Below, one piece after another: positions 8,854-17,385 of a stretch of DNA of 64,000 bases. Origin of the DNA: Sphingomonas sp. 35-24ZXX (GTDB taxonomy: Bacteria > Pseudomonadota > Alphaproteobacteria > Sphingomonadales > Sphingomonadaceae); the NCBI RefSeq assembly GCF_000786215.1, contig NZ_JROG01000007.1, forward strand, positions 1 through 64,000. The letters are read 5' to 3'. How positions within the stretch are numbered: position 1 is the first letter of the stretch; the number at the start of each line of letters is the position of its first letter. Both the position numbers and the translations under genes were made by a program. Below the pieces are notes generated by a model. It saw only the letters and a program-made list of their open reading frames with translations, did not search any database and was not told the DNA's origin.

Positions 8854-9339
8854 ATGACCAGTCCTGTTCCGCCCCTCGCCCGCACGACCATATTGGCGCT
8901 CAGCTTTGCCGCGATGGTGTTGCTGGGGGCGTTGCTCCGCCAGACCGGCGAGACGATCGGCGGCATGCTCGATCTCACGCTCAACGGCGCATCTGCGCGC
9001 GCGCTGCTGGCGCGGCTGTCACCCTGGCAGCGCGACATCCACGCGCATGCCACGCTGATCTACGATGGGCTCTATCCGCTGGCTTATGGTGCGTTTTTCG
9101 CAGGCCTGGCGATGCGGCTGGGCGGCGGGTCTGCGCGCTGGGTCGCGTGGGTGATGCTCGCCGGCATGGTGAGCGACTATGCCGAGAACATCATCCAGCT
9201 GCTCGCGCTCAGCGGAAGGGCGGACTGGCTCGATGCCAAGAGCGTGCTCACCCCGCTCAAATTCGCGCTGACCGGACTTGCGATCCTCGCGACCCTGGTG
9301 ATTGCCGGACGCGCTGGGTTGCGCGCGCTGCGCAGATAG
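8854..9339 (+). CDS. Multi-pass membrane protein, unknown function
   Basis: 161 residues from ATG 8854 (GGGAGA five bases upstream); an in-frame GTG at 8842 is less likely. Four hydrophobic helices are visible at about 10-32, 68-88, 93-113 and 134-154. SPWQRDIHAHATLIYDGLYP and MVSDYAENIIQLL are the most polar, possibly conserved stretches. No family recognised. It converges on the 2H phosphoesterase gene with only 6 bases between the stops. Confidence 0.6.
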   Translation: MTSPVPPLARTTILALSFAAMVLLGALLRQTGETIGGMLDLTLNGASARALLARLSPWQRDIHAHATLIYDGLYPLAYGAFFAGLAMRLGGGSARWVAWVMLAGMVSDYAENIIQLLALSGRADWLDAKSVLTPLKFALTGLAILATLVIAGRAGLRALRR

Positions 9340-9345
9340 CGCGGG

Positions 9346-9876
9346 TCAGCAGGCCCTGGCGCGCCCTCGAAACGGCCAACGGCCGATCGGCTCCCAAGGT
9401 CCGCCCTTGTAGAAATGGAGCGCCAGCCCCGTGATCGCCAGCGGTCGGGGGATGAAGGCGGCTGCCAGCTCTGCCTGCAGCGCGCGGGCGACGGCAGGCT
9501 CGACCTTGTTCTGCACCGTGATGTGCAGACGGGGGCGCCCCTGGTCCTGTTGGGTCAGCAAGCCGTGCAGCCCTTCGGCAATCATCTCGCGCACGGCCAT
9601 CAGCTCGGGCGAATGGACACGATAGGCGACCCCCCGCCCCATGTGCATGACCTCGGTCAGATCCGCTTTCGGTACGGCAAACTCGGCCGCGAGCGCGCGA
9701 GTCCGCGCGACAATTTCGTGCTCGCAATGGCCGGGCAGGTGATGGAACAGCGTGATATGCGCATCCAACACGTTGCGCTCTGGCGGAAAATGCGCGCGGC
9801 GCAAGCCATTGGCCCAGGCCTGGTCACCCGGGCCCATGCTGGCCGTCATGATGATGGGGTCGCGTTGCACACTCAC
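9346..9876 (-). CDS. 2'-5' RNA ligase-like 2H phosphoesterase
   Basis: 176 residues from GTG 9876. An ATG at 9849 would remove the first beta strand, so the GTG is preferred. The two catalytic H-x-T motifs of the 2H superfamily are H40-I-T42 (HITLFHHLP) and H118-I-T120 (RLHITVQNKV). Members act on 2'-5' phosphodiesters or cyclic phosphates of RNA and nucleotides. The physiological substrate cannot be told. It lies downstream of the peroxiredoxin gene on the same strand, separated by a strong hairpin at 9907-9936. Confidence 0.85.
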   Translation of the reverse strand: MSVQRDPIIMTASMGPGDQAWANGLRRAHFPPERNVLDAHITLFHHLPGHCEHEIVARTRALAAEFAVPKADLTEVMHMGRGVAYRVHSPELMAVREMIAEGLHGLLTQQDQGRPRLHITVQNKVEPAVARALQAELAAAFIPRPLAITGLALHFYKGGPWEPIGRWPFRGRARAC

Positions 9877-9906
9877 GGCCTTAACCCGGCCTGCACCCTA
9901 CGCAAA

Positions 9907-9936
9907 GGGGCGCAGTGCATCGCTGCACCGCGCCCC
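9907..9936 (-). terminator. Hairpin after the peroxiredoxin gene
   Basis: A 13 bp stem with one mismatch and a TCGC loop, GC-rich, ending in GCGCCCC followed by TTTGCG on the minus strand. The position 37 bases beyond the peroxiredoxin stop fits a terminator with a weak T-tract. The next minus-strand gene starts 30 bases later, so readthrough is possible. Confidence 0.5.
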
Positions 9937-9972
9937 CGCTTGCGACCCATCAGGGATAGGTGACGAACCGGC

Positions 9973-10518
9973 TCAGGCCAGTTCGGGCTGCTTTGCCTTG
10001 ATCTTGGCCAGCACGTTTTCCGGGGCGGTTTCGCCATAGGGATCGCTGTCCAGACCATGATCGTTGATGCCGGGCTCTTCGAACCAGTCGGTGATCACGC
10101 CATTGTCGACAACCATGGCATAGCGCCAGCTGCGCTCGCCGAAGCCGACGTGGTCCTTGCGGATCAGCATGCCCATGCGGCGGGTAAAGTCGGCCGAGCC
10201 ATCGGGAAGCAGCTTGACCTTCTGCACGCCGAGCGACTTGCCCCACTGGTACATCACGAATGCGTCGTTGACCGAAACGCAGTAGATTTCATCGATGCCT
10301 TCGGCGAGGAAATCGTCGTACAGCGCTTCGAAGCCGGGGACCTGCGAGGTCGAGCAGGTCGGGGTGAATGCACCGGGCAGCGAGAAGATCACGACGCGCT
10401 TGCCTTCCAGCAGATCGCCGGTCAGCTGGTCCTGCCAGCGGAAGGGGTTCGGGCCCTCGATGCTGTCGTCGCGCACGCGCGTTTTCAAGCAGACATTGGG
10501 AACGTTACGTCCGATCAT
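9973..10518 (-). CDS. Peroxiredoxin, Prx5/PMP20 type
   Basis: 181 residues. The peroxidatic cysteine is C55 in PGAFTPTCS, the hallmark of the Prx5 group; P48, T52 and the distal arginine region complete the active site. The family reduces H2O2 and alkyl or lipid peroxides with glutathione, thioredoxin or glutaredoxin. A second cysteine (C10) and one in IYCVSVND are present, so the resolving mechanism is open. ATG 10518 has AAGGAG ten bases upstream. A frame extension to 10566 has no ribosome site. The gene appears monocistronic. Confidence 0.92.
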   Translation of the reverse strand: MIGRNVPNVCLKTRVRDDSIEGPNPFRWQDQLTGDLLEGKRVVIFSLPGAFTPTCSTSQVPGFEALYDDFLAEGIDEIYCVSVNDAFVMYQWGKSLGVQKVKLLPDGSADFTRRMGMLIRKDHVGFGERSWRYAMVVDNGVITDWFEEPGINDHGLDSDPYGETAPENVLAKIKAKQPELA

Positions 10519-10740
10519 ACGGAAACTCCTTGAACGATGGGGAAAATTGTTTTTGCAGTGCAGCATCTAGGGGCAATGGCGTCCGCTGTGAAATGAAAAC
10601 ATTATGCGGCTCTAATCGCTTTTTTCGATGACTTGATCGCATTCGTAGGGACAGTCCATTGGACCCGACGCAAGGATGCGTGACATGGTTGCATCAACCT
10701 CACATTATCTCATTTTGGATGTATCTGGAGGACGCCTTCT

Positions 10741-11160
10741 ATGATCATGTCACGGCCGCTGGGCTGGTTCTGGCTGCTGGCCATCGCGTTGCTGGCCTGG
10801 AATGTCATCGGGCTGGTCGCGTTGCTGTTCGATCCCGTGCTCGGCCTCGGCGATGTCAGCAAGCTCGCGCCCGAGCAGCAGGCGCTGTACGCCGCCCGCC
10901 CGCCAATCGCCTTTTACGGATTTGTCCTGACCACCGTGACCGGCACGGCGGGCGTGATCGCGCTGCTGCTGCGGCGGCACTTTGCGCTGTGGCTGTTCAT
11001 TGCCTCTGCGGTCGGCCTTGTGTTGCAGAACGCGTGGCTGTTTGGCGACCCGGCCAATCTCACCGCCGAAGTGCTGGGCTTCCAGTTGCTGATCGCAGGA
11101 TCGATCGCGCTCGAAATCTGGCTGACGCTGACCGCCAAGAAGCGGCGCTGGAGCCGCTAA
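10741..11160 (+). CDS. Small four-helix membrane protein
   Basis: 139 residues with four hydrophobic helices (about 8-30, 56-76, 81-98 and 107-128) and a basic C-terminus KKRRWSR. GGAGG stands nine bases before ATG 10741. LAPEQQALYAARPPIAFYGF lies in the first outside loop. No enzyme motif. Function unknown. It converges on mltG with 12 bases between. Confidence 0.6.
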   Translation: MIMSRPLGWFWLLAIALLAWNVIGLVALLFDPVLGLGDVSKLAPEQQALYAARPPIAFYGFVLTTVTGTAGVIALLLRRHFALWLFIASAVGLVLQNAWLFGDPANLTAEVLGFQLLIAGSIALEIWLTLTAKKRRWSR

Positions 11161-11172
11161 AGCAAACGCGGA

Positions 11173-12147
11173 CTACATTTCCCCGCGCGCGCGGCGGATG
11201 GCGAACCATTTTTCGACATTGCGGTTGTGGTCGGCCAATGTTGTCGCGAACACATGCCCCCCAGTGCCATCGGCGACGAAGAACAGCGCATCGGTGCGTG
11301 CAGGATTGAGCACCGCCTCGATCGACGCACGTCCCGGGTTGGTGATCGGTCCCTTGGGCAGGCCCGTCATCGCATAGGTGTTGTAATCGTTGACGTCGGA
11401 GATTTCCGACTGGCGGATGCGGCGGCCGAGCGGCTTGCCGCGTGTGATCGGATAGATGATGGTCGGGTCCGCCTGCAGCATCATGCCCTTGCGGATACGG
11501 TTCGAATAAACCCCTGCGATCATCCGGCGCTCGGATGGCTTGCCGGTTTCCTTCTCGACGATCGCCGCCAGCGTGATCGCCTCCTGCGGCGTCTTCACCA
11601 CGGTGTCGGGCGAACGGTTGGGCCAGAGCTCCTCGATCGTGCCCTGCATCGCCTTCTGCATCCGCAGCATCACCGCGATGCGCTTTTCGCCTCGCTCGAA
11701 GCTGTAGCTTTCGGGCAGGATCGATCCTTCCTCGGCCACGGGCACCTCGCCGGTGAGCAGCTTTTCCGCCATCAGTTTTTCATGCACCAGGATGCTGGGC
11801 ATGCCTTCGGGCACCGTGACCATGCGCAACACGACATCGCCGCCCTGCAGGATGTTCAGGATCTGCGCGTTGCTGGCGCCAGCAGGGATGACGAACTCGC
11901 CCGCCTTGATCGGATCGCTGCTGCCGAACACCTTGGCCCGGTTGAGGAACGCGCCGGCAGAGCTGATCGCGCCCTTTTCCTCCAGCACCTTGGCGGCGCC
12001 TGCGAGCGAGCTGCCCGCAGGGACGACCACCGCCAGTTCCTGTGTCGCAGGTCCCGATGCGGTCCAGCCCCAATAGAAATTGCCGCCGATCAGCAGCACC
12101 AGTGCGGCCGCGCCCGCCAGAACGATACATCCCAATCGGCGCAGCAT
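11173..12147 (-). CDS. mltG: Endolytic murein transglycosylase MltG
   Basis: 324 residues: an N-terminal membrane anchor (about 6-28), a LysM-like region, then the YceG/MltG domain. The catalytic glutamate lies in AAIVEKETGKPSERR (E198/E200), followed by GVYSNRIRKGMMLQADPTI and the YNTYAMTGLPKGPITNPG segment diagnostic of the family. It cuts nascent peptidoglycan strands at the membrane and sets glycan chain length. It follows fabF by 6 bases; the fabF-mltG order is common in proteobacteria, and the two are surely co-transcribed. Confidence 0.94.
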   Translation of the reverse strand: MLRRLGCIVLAGAAALVLLIGGNFYWGWTASGPATQELAVVVPAGSSLAGAAKVLEEKGAISSAGAFLNRAKVFGSSDPIKAGEFVIPAGASNAQILNILQGGDVVLRMVTVPEGMPSILVHEKLMAEKLLTGEVPVAEEGSILPESYSFERGEKRIAVMLRMQKAMQGTIEELWPNRSPDTVVKTPQEAITLAAIVEKETGKPSERRMIAGVYSNRIRKGMMLQADPTIIYPITRGKPLGRRIRQSEISDVNDYNTYAMTGLPKGPITNPGRASIEAVLNPARTDALFFVADGTGGHVFATTLADHNRNVEKWFAIRRARGEM

Positions 12148-12153
12148 GGCGGA

Positions 12154-13413
12154 TTACACCGCCTTCATGATGAGGCTGGCGTTGGTGCCGCCAAAGCCGA
12201 ACGAGTTGTTGAGCACGGCCTTGACCTTGCGCTCCTTGGCCTTGTGCGGGACCAGGTCGACACCGATGCAATTCTCGCTGGGATTGTCGAGGTTCAGCGT
12301 CGGCGGCACGATCTGGTCGCGCATCGCCAGCACGCAGAAAATCGATTCCACCGCGCCTGCGCCGCCCAGCAGATGGCCGATCGCGGATTTGGTGCTGCTC
12401 ATCGAGAGCGTCTCGATCGCGCTGCCGAACAGGCGGCGAACCGCGCCCAGTTCGAGCTCGTCGCCCAGCGGCGTCGAGGTGCCGTGCGCGTTGATATAAT
12501 CGATGTCATCGAGCGCCAGGCCCGACTTGCGCAGTGCCATTTCCATCGAGCGGAACGCGCCCGAGCCTTCGGGATGCGGCGCGGTGACGTGATAGGCATC
12601 TCCAGTCAGGCCATAGCCGATCACCTCGGCATAGATCTTGGCGCCACGCGCCTTGGCCCGTTCATATTCCTCGAGCACCACGACGCCTGCACCCTCACCC
12701 ATGACAAAGCCGTCACGGCCGACATCATAGGGGCGCGAGGCCTTTTCGGGCTGGTCGTTATACTGGGTGGACAGCGCGCGTGCCTGGGCAAAGCCTGCGA
12801 TGCCGATCGGGCAGATCGCGCCTTCGGCGCCGCCCGCCAGCATGACATCGGCATCGTCGAGCGCGATCATCCGCGCGGCATCGCCGATCGAATGCGCACC
12901 GGTCGAGCACGCAGTGACGACCGCGTGATTGGGCCCCATCAGGCCGTATTTGATGCTGACCTGGCCCGAGATCAGGTTGATCAGGCGGCCGTGGACGAAA
13001 TGCGGGCTGACCCGGCCGGGGCCCTTGGCATCGAGCACCAGCGATTCGCTGGCGATGCCCGGCAGGCCGCCAATGCCCGAACCGATCGAGCAGCCCGCAC
13101 GATAGCGTTCTTCCTCGGTCATGTCGGTGAGGCCGGCGTCTTCCAGCGCCTGGCCTGCGGCATCGATGCCATAGATGATGAAAGGATCGACCTGGCGCTG
13201 CACCTTGTGGTCGACGCGCAGATTGGGATCGAAGCCATAGGCATGGTCGGCGGGCTTGACCTCGCAGGCGATGCGGCACTTGTACTCGCTCGCATCGAAA
13301 CGCGTGATCGGCCCTGCGCCCGATTTGGCGGCGATCAGATTGCTCCACGCCGTCTCGACATCCGCACCCAGCGGCGTGACCAGACCCAAACCTGTAATGA
13401 CTACACGGCGCAT
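12154..13413 (-). CDS. fabF: Beta-ketoacyl-ACP synthase II
   Basis: 419 residues. The thiolase-fold catalytic triad is C169 (ACSTGAHS), H310 (NAHGTSTPLGD) and H347 (IGHLLGGAGA), as in FabF. It condenses acyl-ACP with malonyl-ACP in fatty acid elongation in the cytoplasm. ATG 13413 follows an AGGAG-type site; an upstream in-frame GTG adds only three residues. A strong terminator-like hairpin lies between acpP and this gene, so part of its expression must come from readthrough or from a promoter in 13414-13480. Confidence 0.95.
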   Translation of the reverse strand: MRRVVITGLGLVTPLGADVETAWSNLIAAKSGAGPITRFDASEYKCRIACEVKPADHAYGFDPNLRVDHKVQRQVDPFIIYGIDAAGQALEDAGLTDMTEEERYRAGCSIGSGIGGLPGIASESLVLDAKGPGRVSPHFVHGRLINLISGQVSIKYGLMGPNHAVVTACSTGAHSIGDAARMIALDDADVMLAGGAEGAICPIGIAGFAQARALSTQYNDQPEKASRPYDVGRDGFVMGEGAGVVVLEEYERAKARGAKIYAEVIGYGLTGDAYHVTAPHPEGSGAFRSMEMALRKSGLALDDIDYINAHGTSTPLGDELELGAVRRLFGSAIETLSMSSTKSAIGHLLGGAGAVESIFCVLAMRDQIVPPTLNLDNPSENCIGVDLVPHKAKERKVKAVLNNSFGFGGTNASLIMKAV

Positions 13414-13480
13414 TCGCCTCACTCCTGAAAGCTCTTGTCGGGGCGGGCGGCAGGCGTTGCCCCCATGCCGCGGCCCTTCA

Positions 13481-13529
13481 AAACGAAAAATGGCTTCCCC
13501 GGTCGCAATGCGACAGTCAGGGAAGCCAT
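13481..13529 (-). terminator. Intrinsic terminator between acpP and fabF
   Basis: Perfect 10 bp stem ATGGCTTCCC / GGGAAGCCAT (13490-13499 with 13520-13529) with a nested 5 bp hairpin GTCGC / GCGAC inside the loop. On the minus strand the stem is followed by a TTTTTCGTTTT tract, so it is oriented to end transcripts coming from acpP. The nested stem and T-run make this the clearest intrinsic terminator in the window. Confidence 0.8.
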
Positions 13530-13637
13530 CCTATCTTTACACGGGTCACCGCTTTTGCACGGTAACGCAGCCCGCCATCCCTGGCCGTTGCAGCGTTATG
13601 CCGGCGCAATGGGCCCAGCCCCTGTATCTGCCGCTGA

Positions 13638-13874
13638 TCAGCCCTTGTGGCTGTCGATATATTCGATGGCGTCGTTGACGGTGCTGATCTTTTCGGCAGC
13701 ATCGTCAGGGATTTCGACCCCGAATTCTTCTTCAAACGCCATCACCAGTTCGACGATGTCCAGGCTGTCTGCGCCCAGATCGTCGATGAAGCTTGCGTCC
13801 TCGGTGACCTTCTCCGCTTCCACGCCGAGATGCTCGATCACGATCTTTTTAACGCGGTCCCCAGTCTCACTCAT
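13638..13874 (-). CDS. acpP: Acyl carrier protein
   Basis: 78 residues, strongly acidic, with the phosphopantetheine serine S37 in GADSLD. It carries growing acyl chains for FabD, FabG and FabF, which flank it. ATG 13874 follows GAAGGAACTCTGC. The frame upstream of this is not part of the protein. High ACP demand together with the terminator at 13481-13529 explains how acpP can be expressed above fabF. Confidence 0.96.
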   Translation of the reverse strand: MSETGDRVKKIVIEHLGVEAEKVTEDASFIDDLGADSLDIVELVMAFEEEFGVEIPDDAAEKISTVNDAIEYIDSHKG

Positions 13875-13982
13875 GCAGAGTTCCTTCGATTTGTGTGTAA
13901 CCAAAATTTGCGAACTGACATTCACCGCCCGCCCTAATGCCGCTTTGCACGGCTGGCAAGAGGGCTGGCATGGCGCTTTGCC

Positions 13983-14720
13983 TTACAGCATCGCCATGCC
14001 GCCGTTGACGTGCAGCGTCTGGCCGGTGACATAGCCTGCCTCTCGGCTGGCCAGATAGACCACGGCGGCAGCGACATCGTCGCCCTCGCCCAGCTTGCCC
14101 GCCGGGATGCGCCCCAGCAAGGCCGATTTCTGCGCCTCGGGCAGAACCTCGGTCATGGCAGAGGCGATAAAGCCCGGCGCGACGCAATTGACGGTGATGT
14201 TGCGGCTGGCGAGCTCTGCCGCCAGCGCCTTGGACATGCCCACCAGCCCCGCCTTGGACGCGGCATAATTGGCCTGGCCGGGGTTGCCGGTTGCGCCGAC
14301 GACGCTGGTGATCGAGATCATCCGGCCAAAGCGCGCCTTCATCATCGGCTTGGCAGACGCGCGGCAGAGCCGGAACGCGGCTTCCAGATTGACGCGGATG
14401 ACATCGGACCATTCGTCGTCCTTCATCCGCATGGCAAGGTTGTCGCGGGTGATGCCGGCATTGTTGACCAGAATATCAAGCGACCCCAGAGCCTCGACTG
14501 CGCGCGGCACCAGGCCGTCGACCGCCGCCGGATCGGACAGATCGCAAGTCAGCGCGACATGATCGCCGCCCAGCGAGGCTGCAAACTCGGCAAGCTTGGC
14601 CTCGTTGCTGCCCGACAGCGCCAGCCGCGCACCATGCGCGGCAAGCCCGCGCGCAATCGCCGAACCGATGCCGCCGCTGGCACCGGTCACCAGTGCAGTC
14701 ATGCCTGTAAGATCGAACAT
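13983..14720 (-). CDS. fabG: 3-oxoacyl-ACP reductase
   Basis: 245 residues, classical SDR. The cofactor loop is TGASGGIG at 12-19, NNAG at 86-89, and the catalytic residues are S139, Y152 and K156 (NYAASKAG). It reduces 3-oxoacyl-ACP with NADPH. It sits between fabD and acpP in the fab cluster, 80 bases after fabD and 108 bases before the acpP start. Membership of the fab cluster favours FabG over a generic SDR. Confidence 0.95.
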   Translation of the reverse strand: MFDLTGMTALVTGASGGIGSAIARGLAAHGARLALSGSNEAKLAEFAASLGGDHVALTCDLSDPAAVDGLVPRAVEALGSLDILVNNAGITRDNLAMRMKDDEWSDVIRVNLEAAFRLCRASAKPMMKARFGRMISITSVVGATGNPGQANYAASKAGLVGMSKALAAELASRNITVNCVAPGFIASAMTEVLPEAQKSALLGRIPAGKLGEGDDVAAAVVYLASREAGYVTGQTLHVNGGMAML

Positions 14721-14800
14721 CCGAATTCTCCTAATAGTGCCTCGCCCTGCCCCCTCCGCTCAGTCCGGGCGGGCGTGGTCGATTGGGTTGTCTTTCGGTC

Positions 14801-15736
14801 TCAGACCACCTCAAGCAGGCTTTCGATATCGCGCATCTCGACCAGGCTTTCGCTGGCGACGTCCTCGACGATACGCTTGATCATGGGCACCAGCACCTTG
14901 CCGCCCAGTTCGATGAAGTGATCGACCCCGGCCGCGTGCATCGCCAGCACGGACTCGCGCCAGCGAACCATGCCCGTCACCTGATCGACCAGCAGCGCGC
15001 GGATCTGCGCCGGATCGCTCACCGGTGCCGCCGTCACGTTGGCGAACAGCGGCGCACACGGGGTCTTGATCACGGTATCAGCCAGCGCCTCGGCCATGCG
15101 ATCGGCGGCGGGCTGCATCAGCGAACAGTGGAATGGTGCCGACACAGGAAGCATCATCGCCTTGCGCGCGCCCAGGTCCTTGGCGATCGGCAGGCAGCGT
15201 TCGACTGCGGCGACATGGCCGGAAATCACGGCCTGGCCAAAGGCATTGTCATTGGCGACCGCGCAGACCTGATCACCCGCAGCCTGCTCGGCGGCCTTGA
15301 CCGCTTCTTCGAACTCGATGCCCAGCAAGGCGGCCATAGCGCCCTCGCCCACCGGCACCGCTGCCTGCATCGCCTGACCGCGCAGCTTGAGCAGCCGTGC
15401 GGTGGTAGCGAGATCGAGCGATCCGGCGGCGCACAAGGCGCTGTATTCGCCCAGGCTGTGCCCTGCGACATAGGCAAAGGTCACCGGACCATCGCCCGCT
15501 GCATGGTTCAGCGCGCGCATCACCGCGATGGCATTGGCCATGATCGCGGGCTGCGCATTTTCGGTCAGTTGCAGTTCGTCCGCCGGGCCTTCGCACATCA
15601 GCTTGAACAGGTTCTGCCCCAAGGCTTCGTCGACCTCCTGAAAGACCGCGCGCGCCTCGGCGCTGGCTGCGGCCAGGTCCTTGCCCATGCCGACCTTCTG
15701 GCTGCCCTGTCCCGGAAAAATGAATGCGCGTGTCAC
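14801..15736 (-). CDS. fabD: Malonyl-CoA:ACP transacylase
   Basis: 311 residues from GTG 15736, preceded by GAGGGA. The nucleophile is S94 in GHSLGEYSAL; FIFPGQGSQKVGMG starts the protein and SAPFHCSLM holds the catalytic histidine. It loads malonate on ACP. It is first in the minus-strand fab cluster (fabD-fabG-acpP-fabF-mltG). The divergent APH gene starts 138 bases away, and that gap must carry the cluster promoter. Confidence 0.95.
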   Translation of the reverse strand: MTRAFIFPGQGSQKVGMGKDLAAASAEARAVFQEVDEALGQNLFKLMCEGPADELQLTENAQPAIMANAIAVMRALNHAAGDGPVTFAYVAGHSLGEYSALCAAGSLDLATTARLLKLRGQAMQAAVPVGEGAMAALLGIEFEEAVKAAEQAAGDQVCAVANDNAFGQAVISGHVAAVERCLPIAKDLGARKAMMLPVSAPFHCSLMQPAADRMAEALADTVIKTPCAPLFANVTAAPVSDPAQIRALLVDQVTGMVRWRESVLAMHAAGVDHFIELGGKVLVPMIKRIVEDVASESLVEMRDIESLLEVV

Positions 15737-15874
15737 GGCTGTATGTCCCTCGCCAGATTTGCCTCAGCGCGCCAGGGCCCTCCAGCCCGGCGCGTCAAGC
15801 GCCGCCCGTTATCCCCGTTGCCGCACCGTTGCAAGGTGCTTGCGGCCGGTTAATCGATCAATTAACACCAGGCG

Positions 15875-17284
15875 ATGGACGATACACTCTTTGCTGCGCG
15901 GCTGGAAACGCTTTGCCGCGAGGCGCTGGGCGGCGATGGTCCGCTGCGCGATCTCAAGCGGCTTTCAGGCGGAGCCAGCATGCAGAGCTGGCGCTTCATC
16001 TGGGGCGATACGCCCCTGATCCTGCGGCGCATGCCCGAAGGCCTGCGCGGCGACGATGCCGCGATCGATTCCGGTGCGCTCAGCCTGGATGGGCAGGCCG
16101 ACGTCATCGACACCGCCGTGCGGCACGGGGTGATGGCGCCCGCGGTCCGTGCCCGATTGGCCCCCGAACACGGGCTGGGTGAAGGTTTCATCATGGCGTG
16201 CGCGCCGGGCGAAGCGCTGCCGCAGGTGCTGCTGCGCGATCCGGCGTTCGCGCCGGCGCTCGAACGCCTGCCCCGGCAATGGGCCGAGCAGCTGGCGGCG
16301 ATCCATGCCATCCCGCCGTCCCAGCTTCCCTCCTCGTTGAGCTACCGCGCCCCGGCGGACATGCTCGCCGATCTGGAGGCGCGCTGGCGCGATCTGGGCG
16401 GCGTTTCCCCGATTTACGCGCTCGCCTTTGGCTGGCTGGAGCGAGCGCTGCCGCAACCTGTCGAGCCACGCCTGTGCCACGGCGATTTTCGCATGGGCAA
16501 CCTGCTGGTGATGCCCGAGGGCCTGTCAGCCGTGCTCGACTGGGAACTCGCGCATCTGGGCGATCCCGTTCAGGACCTGGCATTCGGCTGCATCCCCAGC
16601 TGGCGCTTTGGTCGCTACGACAAGCCGCTGGGCGGCTTTGCCCGGCCCGAGGACATGCTGCCATATTATGAGGCCATCACCGGTGCGCCGGTGGACCCGG
16701 CGCGGTTCCGCTTCTGGCTGGTCTATTCGTGCCTGTGGTGGGGCGTGTGCTGTCTGGTGATGGCGGATATCTGGCGGCGCGGCGATCAAAGCGGGCCCGA
16801 ACGGCTGGTGATCGGACGCCGGGTGTCAGAGGTCGAGATCGACCTGATGCTGCTGCTGGCAGATGACCTGGCCGATATCCCTGCGCGCATGGACTGGCCC
16901 CGCACCGACAGGACGCCCGAAAATGGCGTGCCTTCGGGTGCGGCGCTCGCCGATGCGGTTGCGTTGTGGCTGGATGCCGGCATCGCAGCGCAGGCGAACG
17001 GCCATCAGCGCTTCGAGGCCAGGGTCGCAGCCAACGCGCTGGGTATGGCGGCGCGCGATGCCGCACTGGGCCCCGGCTTCCGGGCGAGCCAGGCCCGGCG
17101 GCTCGACATTCTGGGCTTTGATGCCACGGGTCTCACCACGGCCCTGCGGCAGGATCCCGCGCATGCCACTCCGGCGGTGCATCACCATCTGCGGCTGCTG
17201 GCGGCGGAGAACTGCCTGATCGACCAGCCCCGCTATGCAGGGCTGCCGATCGCCCGGGCGGCATGGGCCGAAATAGCCGGATAA
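15875..17284 (+). CDS. APH-family phosphotransferase fused to a DUF6285-like domain
   Basis: 469 residues. Residues 1-330 form an aminoglycoside-phosphotransferase/ACAD10-like kinase fold with the catalytic loop H202-G-D204-F-R-M-G-N209 and the metal-binding D222 in LDWELAHLGDP. The last 105 residues (LWLDAGIAAQANGHQRFEAR, then a VAANALGMAARD segment) resemble DUF6285, which in many bacteria is a separate gene next to such a kinase. ACAD10-type kinases act on hydroxyacyl-CoA-related or small hydroxylated substrates. The exact substrate is unknown. It stands alone, divergent from fabD. Confidence 0.8.
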   Translation: MDDTLFAARLETLCREALGGDGPLRDLKRLSGGASMQSWRFIWGDTPLILRRMPEGLRGDDAAIDSGALSLDGQADVIDTAVRHGVMAPAVRARLAPEHGLGEGFIMACAPGEALPQVLLRDPAFAPALERLPRQWAEQLAAIHAIPPSQLPSSLSYRAPADMLADLEARWRDLGGVSPIYALAFGWLERALPQPVEPRLCHGDFRMGNLLVMPEGLSAVLDWELAHLGDPVQDLAFGCIPSWRFGRYDKPLGGFARPEDMLPYYEAITGAPVDPARFRFWLVYSCLWWGVCCLVMADIWRRGDQSGPERLVIGRRVSEVEIDLMLLLADDLADIPARMDWPRTDRTPENGVPSGAALADAVALWLDAGIAAQANGHQRFEARVAANALGMAARDAALGPGFRASQARRLDILGFDATGLTTALRQDPAHATPAVHHHLRLLAAENCLIDQPRYAGLPIARAAWAEIAG

Positions 17285-17385
17285 CCGGGAAAAATTATAA
17301 CTTGGCCTCATTTTGGGCCTTAAGCCGCAGCGCGGCCGGTCGTTAAGGCTCATGAATGTTCAATTAAGGACGATTGGGTCAACCG

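Noticed and set aside
11227-13428. Very long plus-strand frame across mltG and fabF
   Set aside because: It is the antisense shadow of two well-identified genes, with His/Arg/Asp-rich low-complexity composition.
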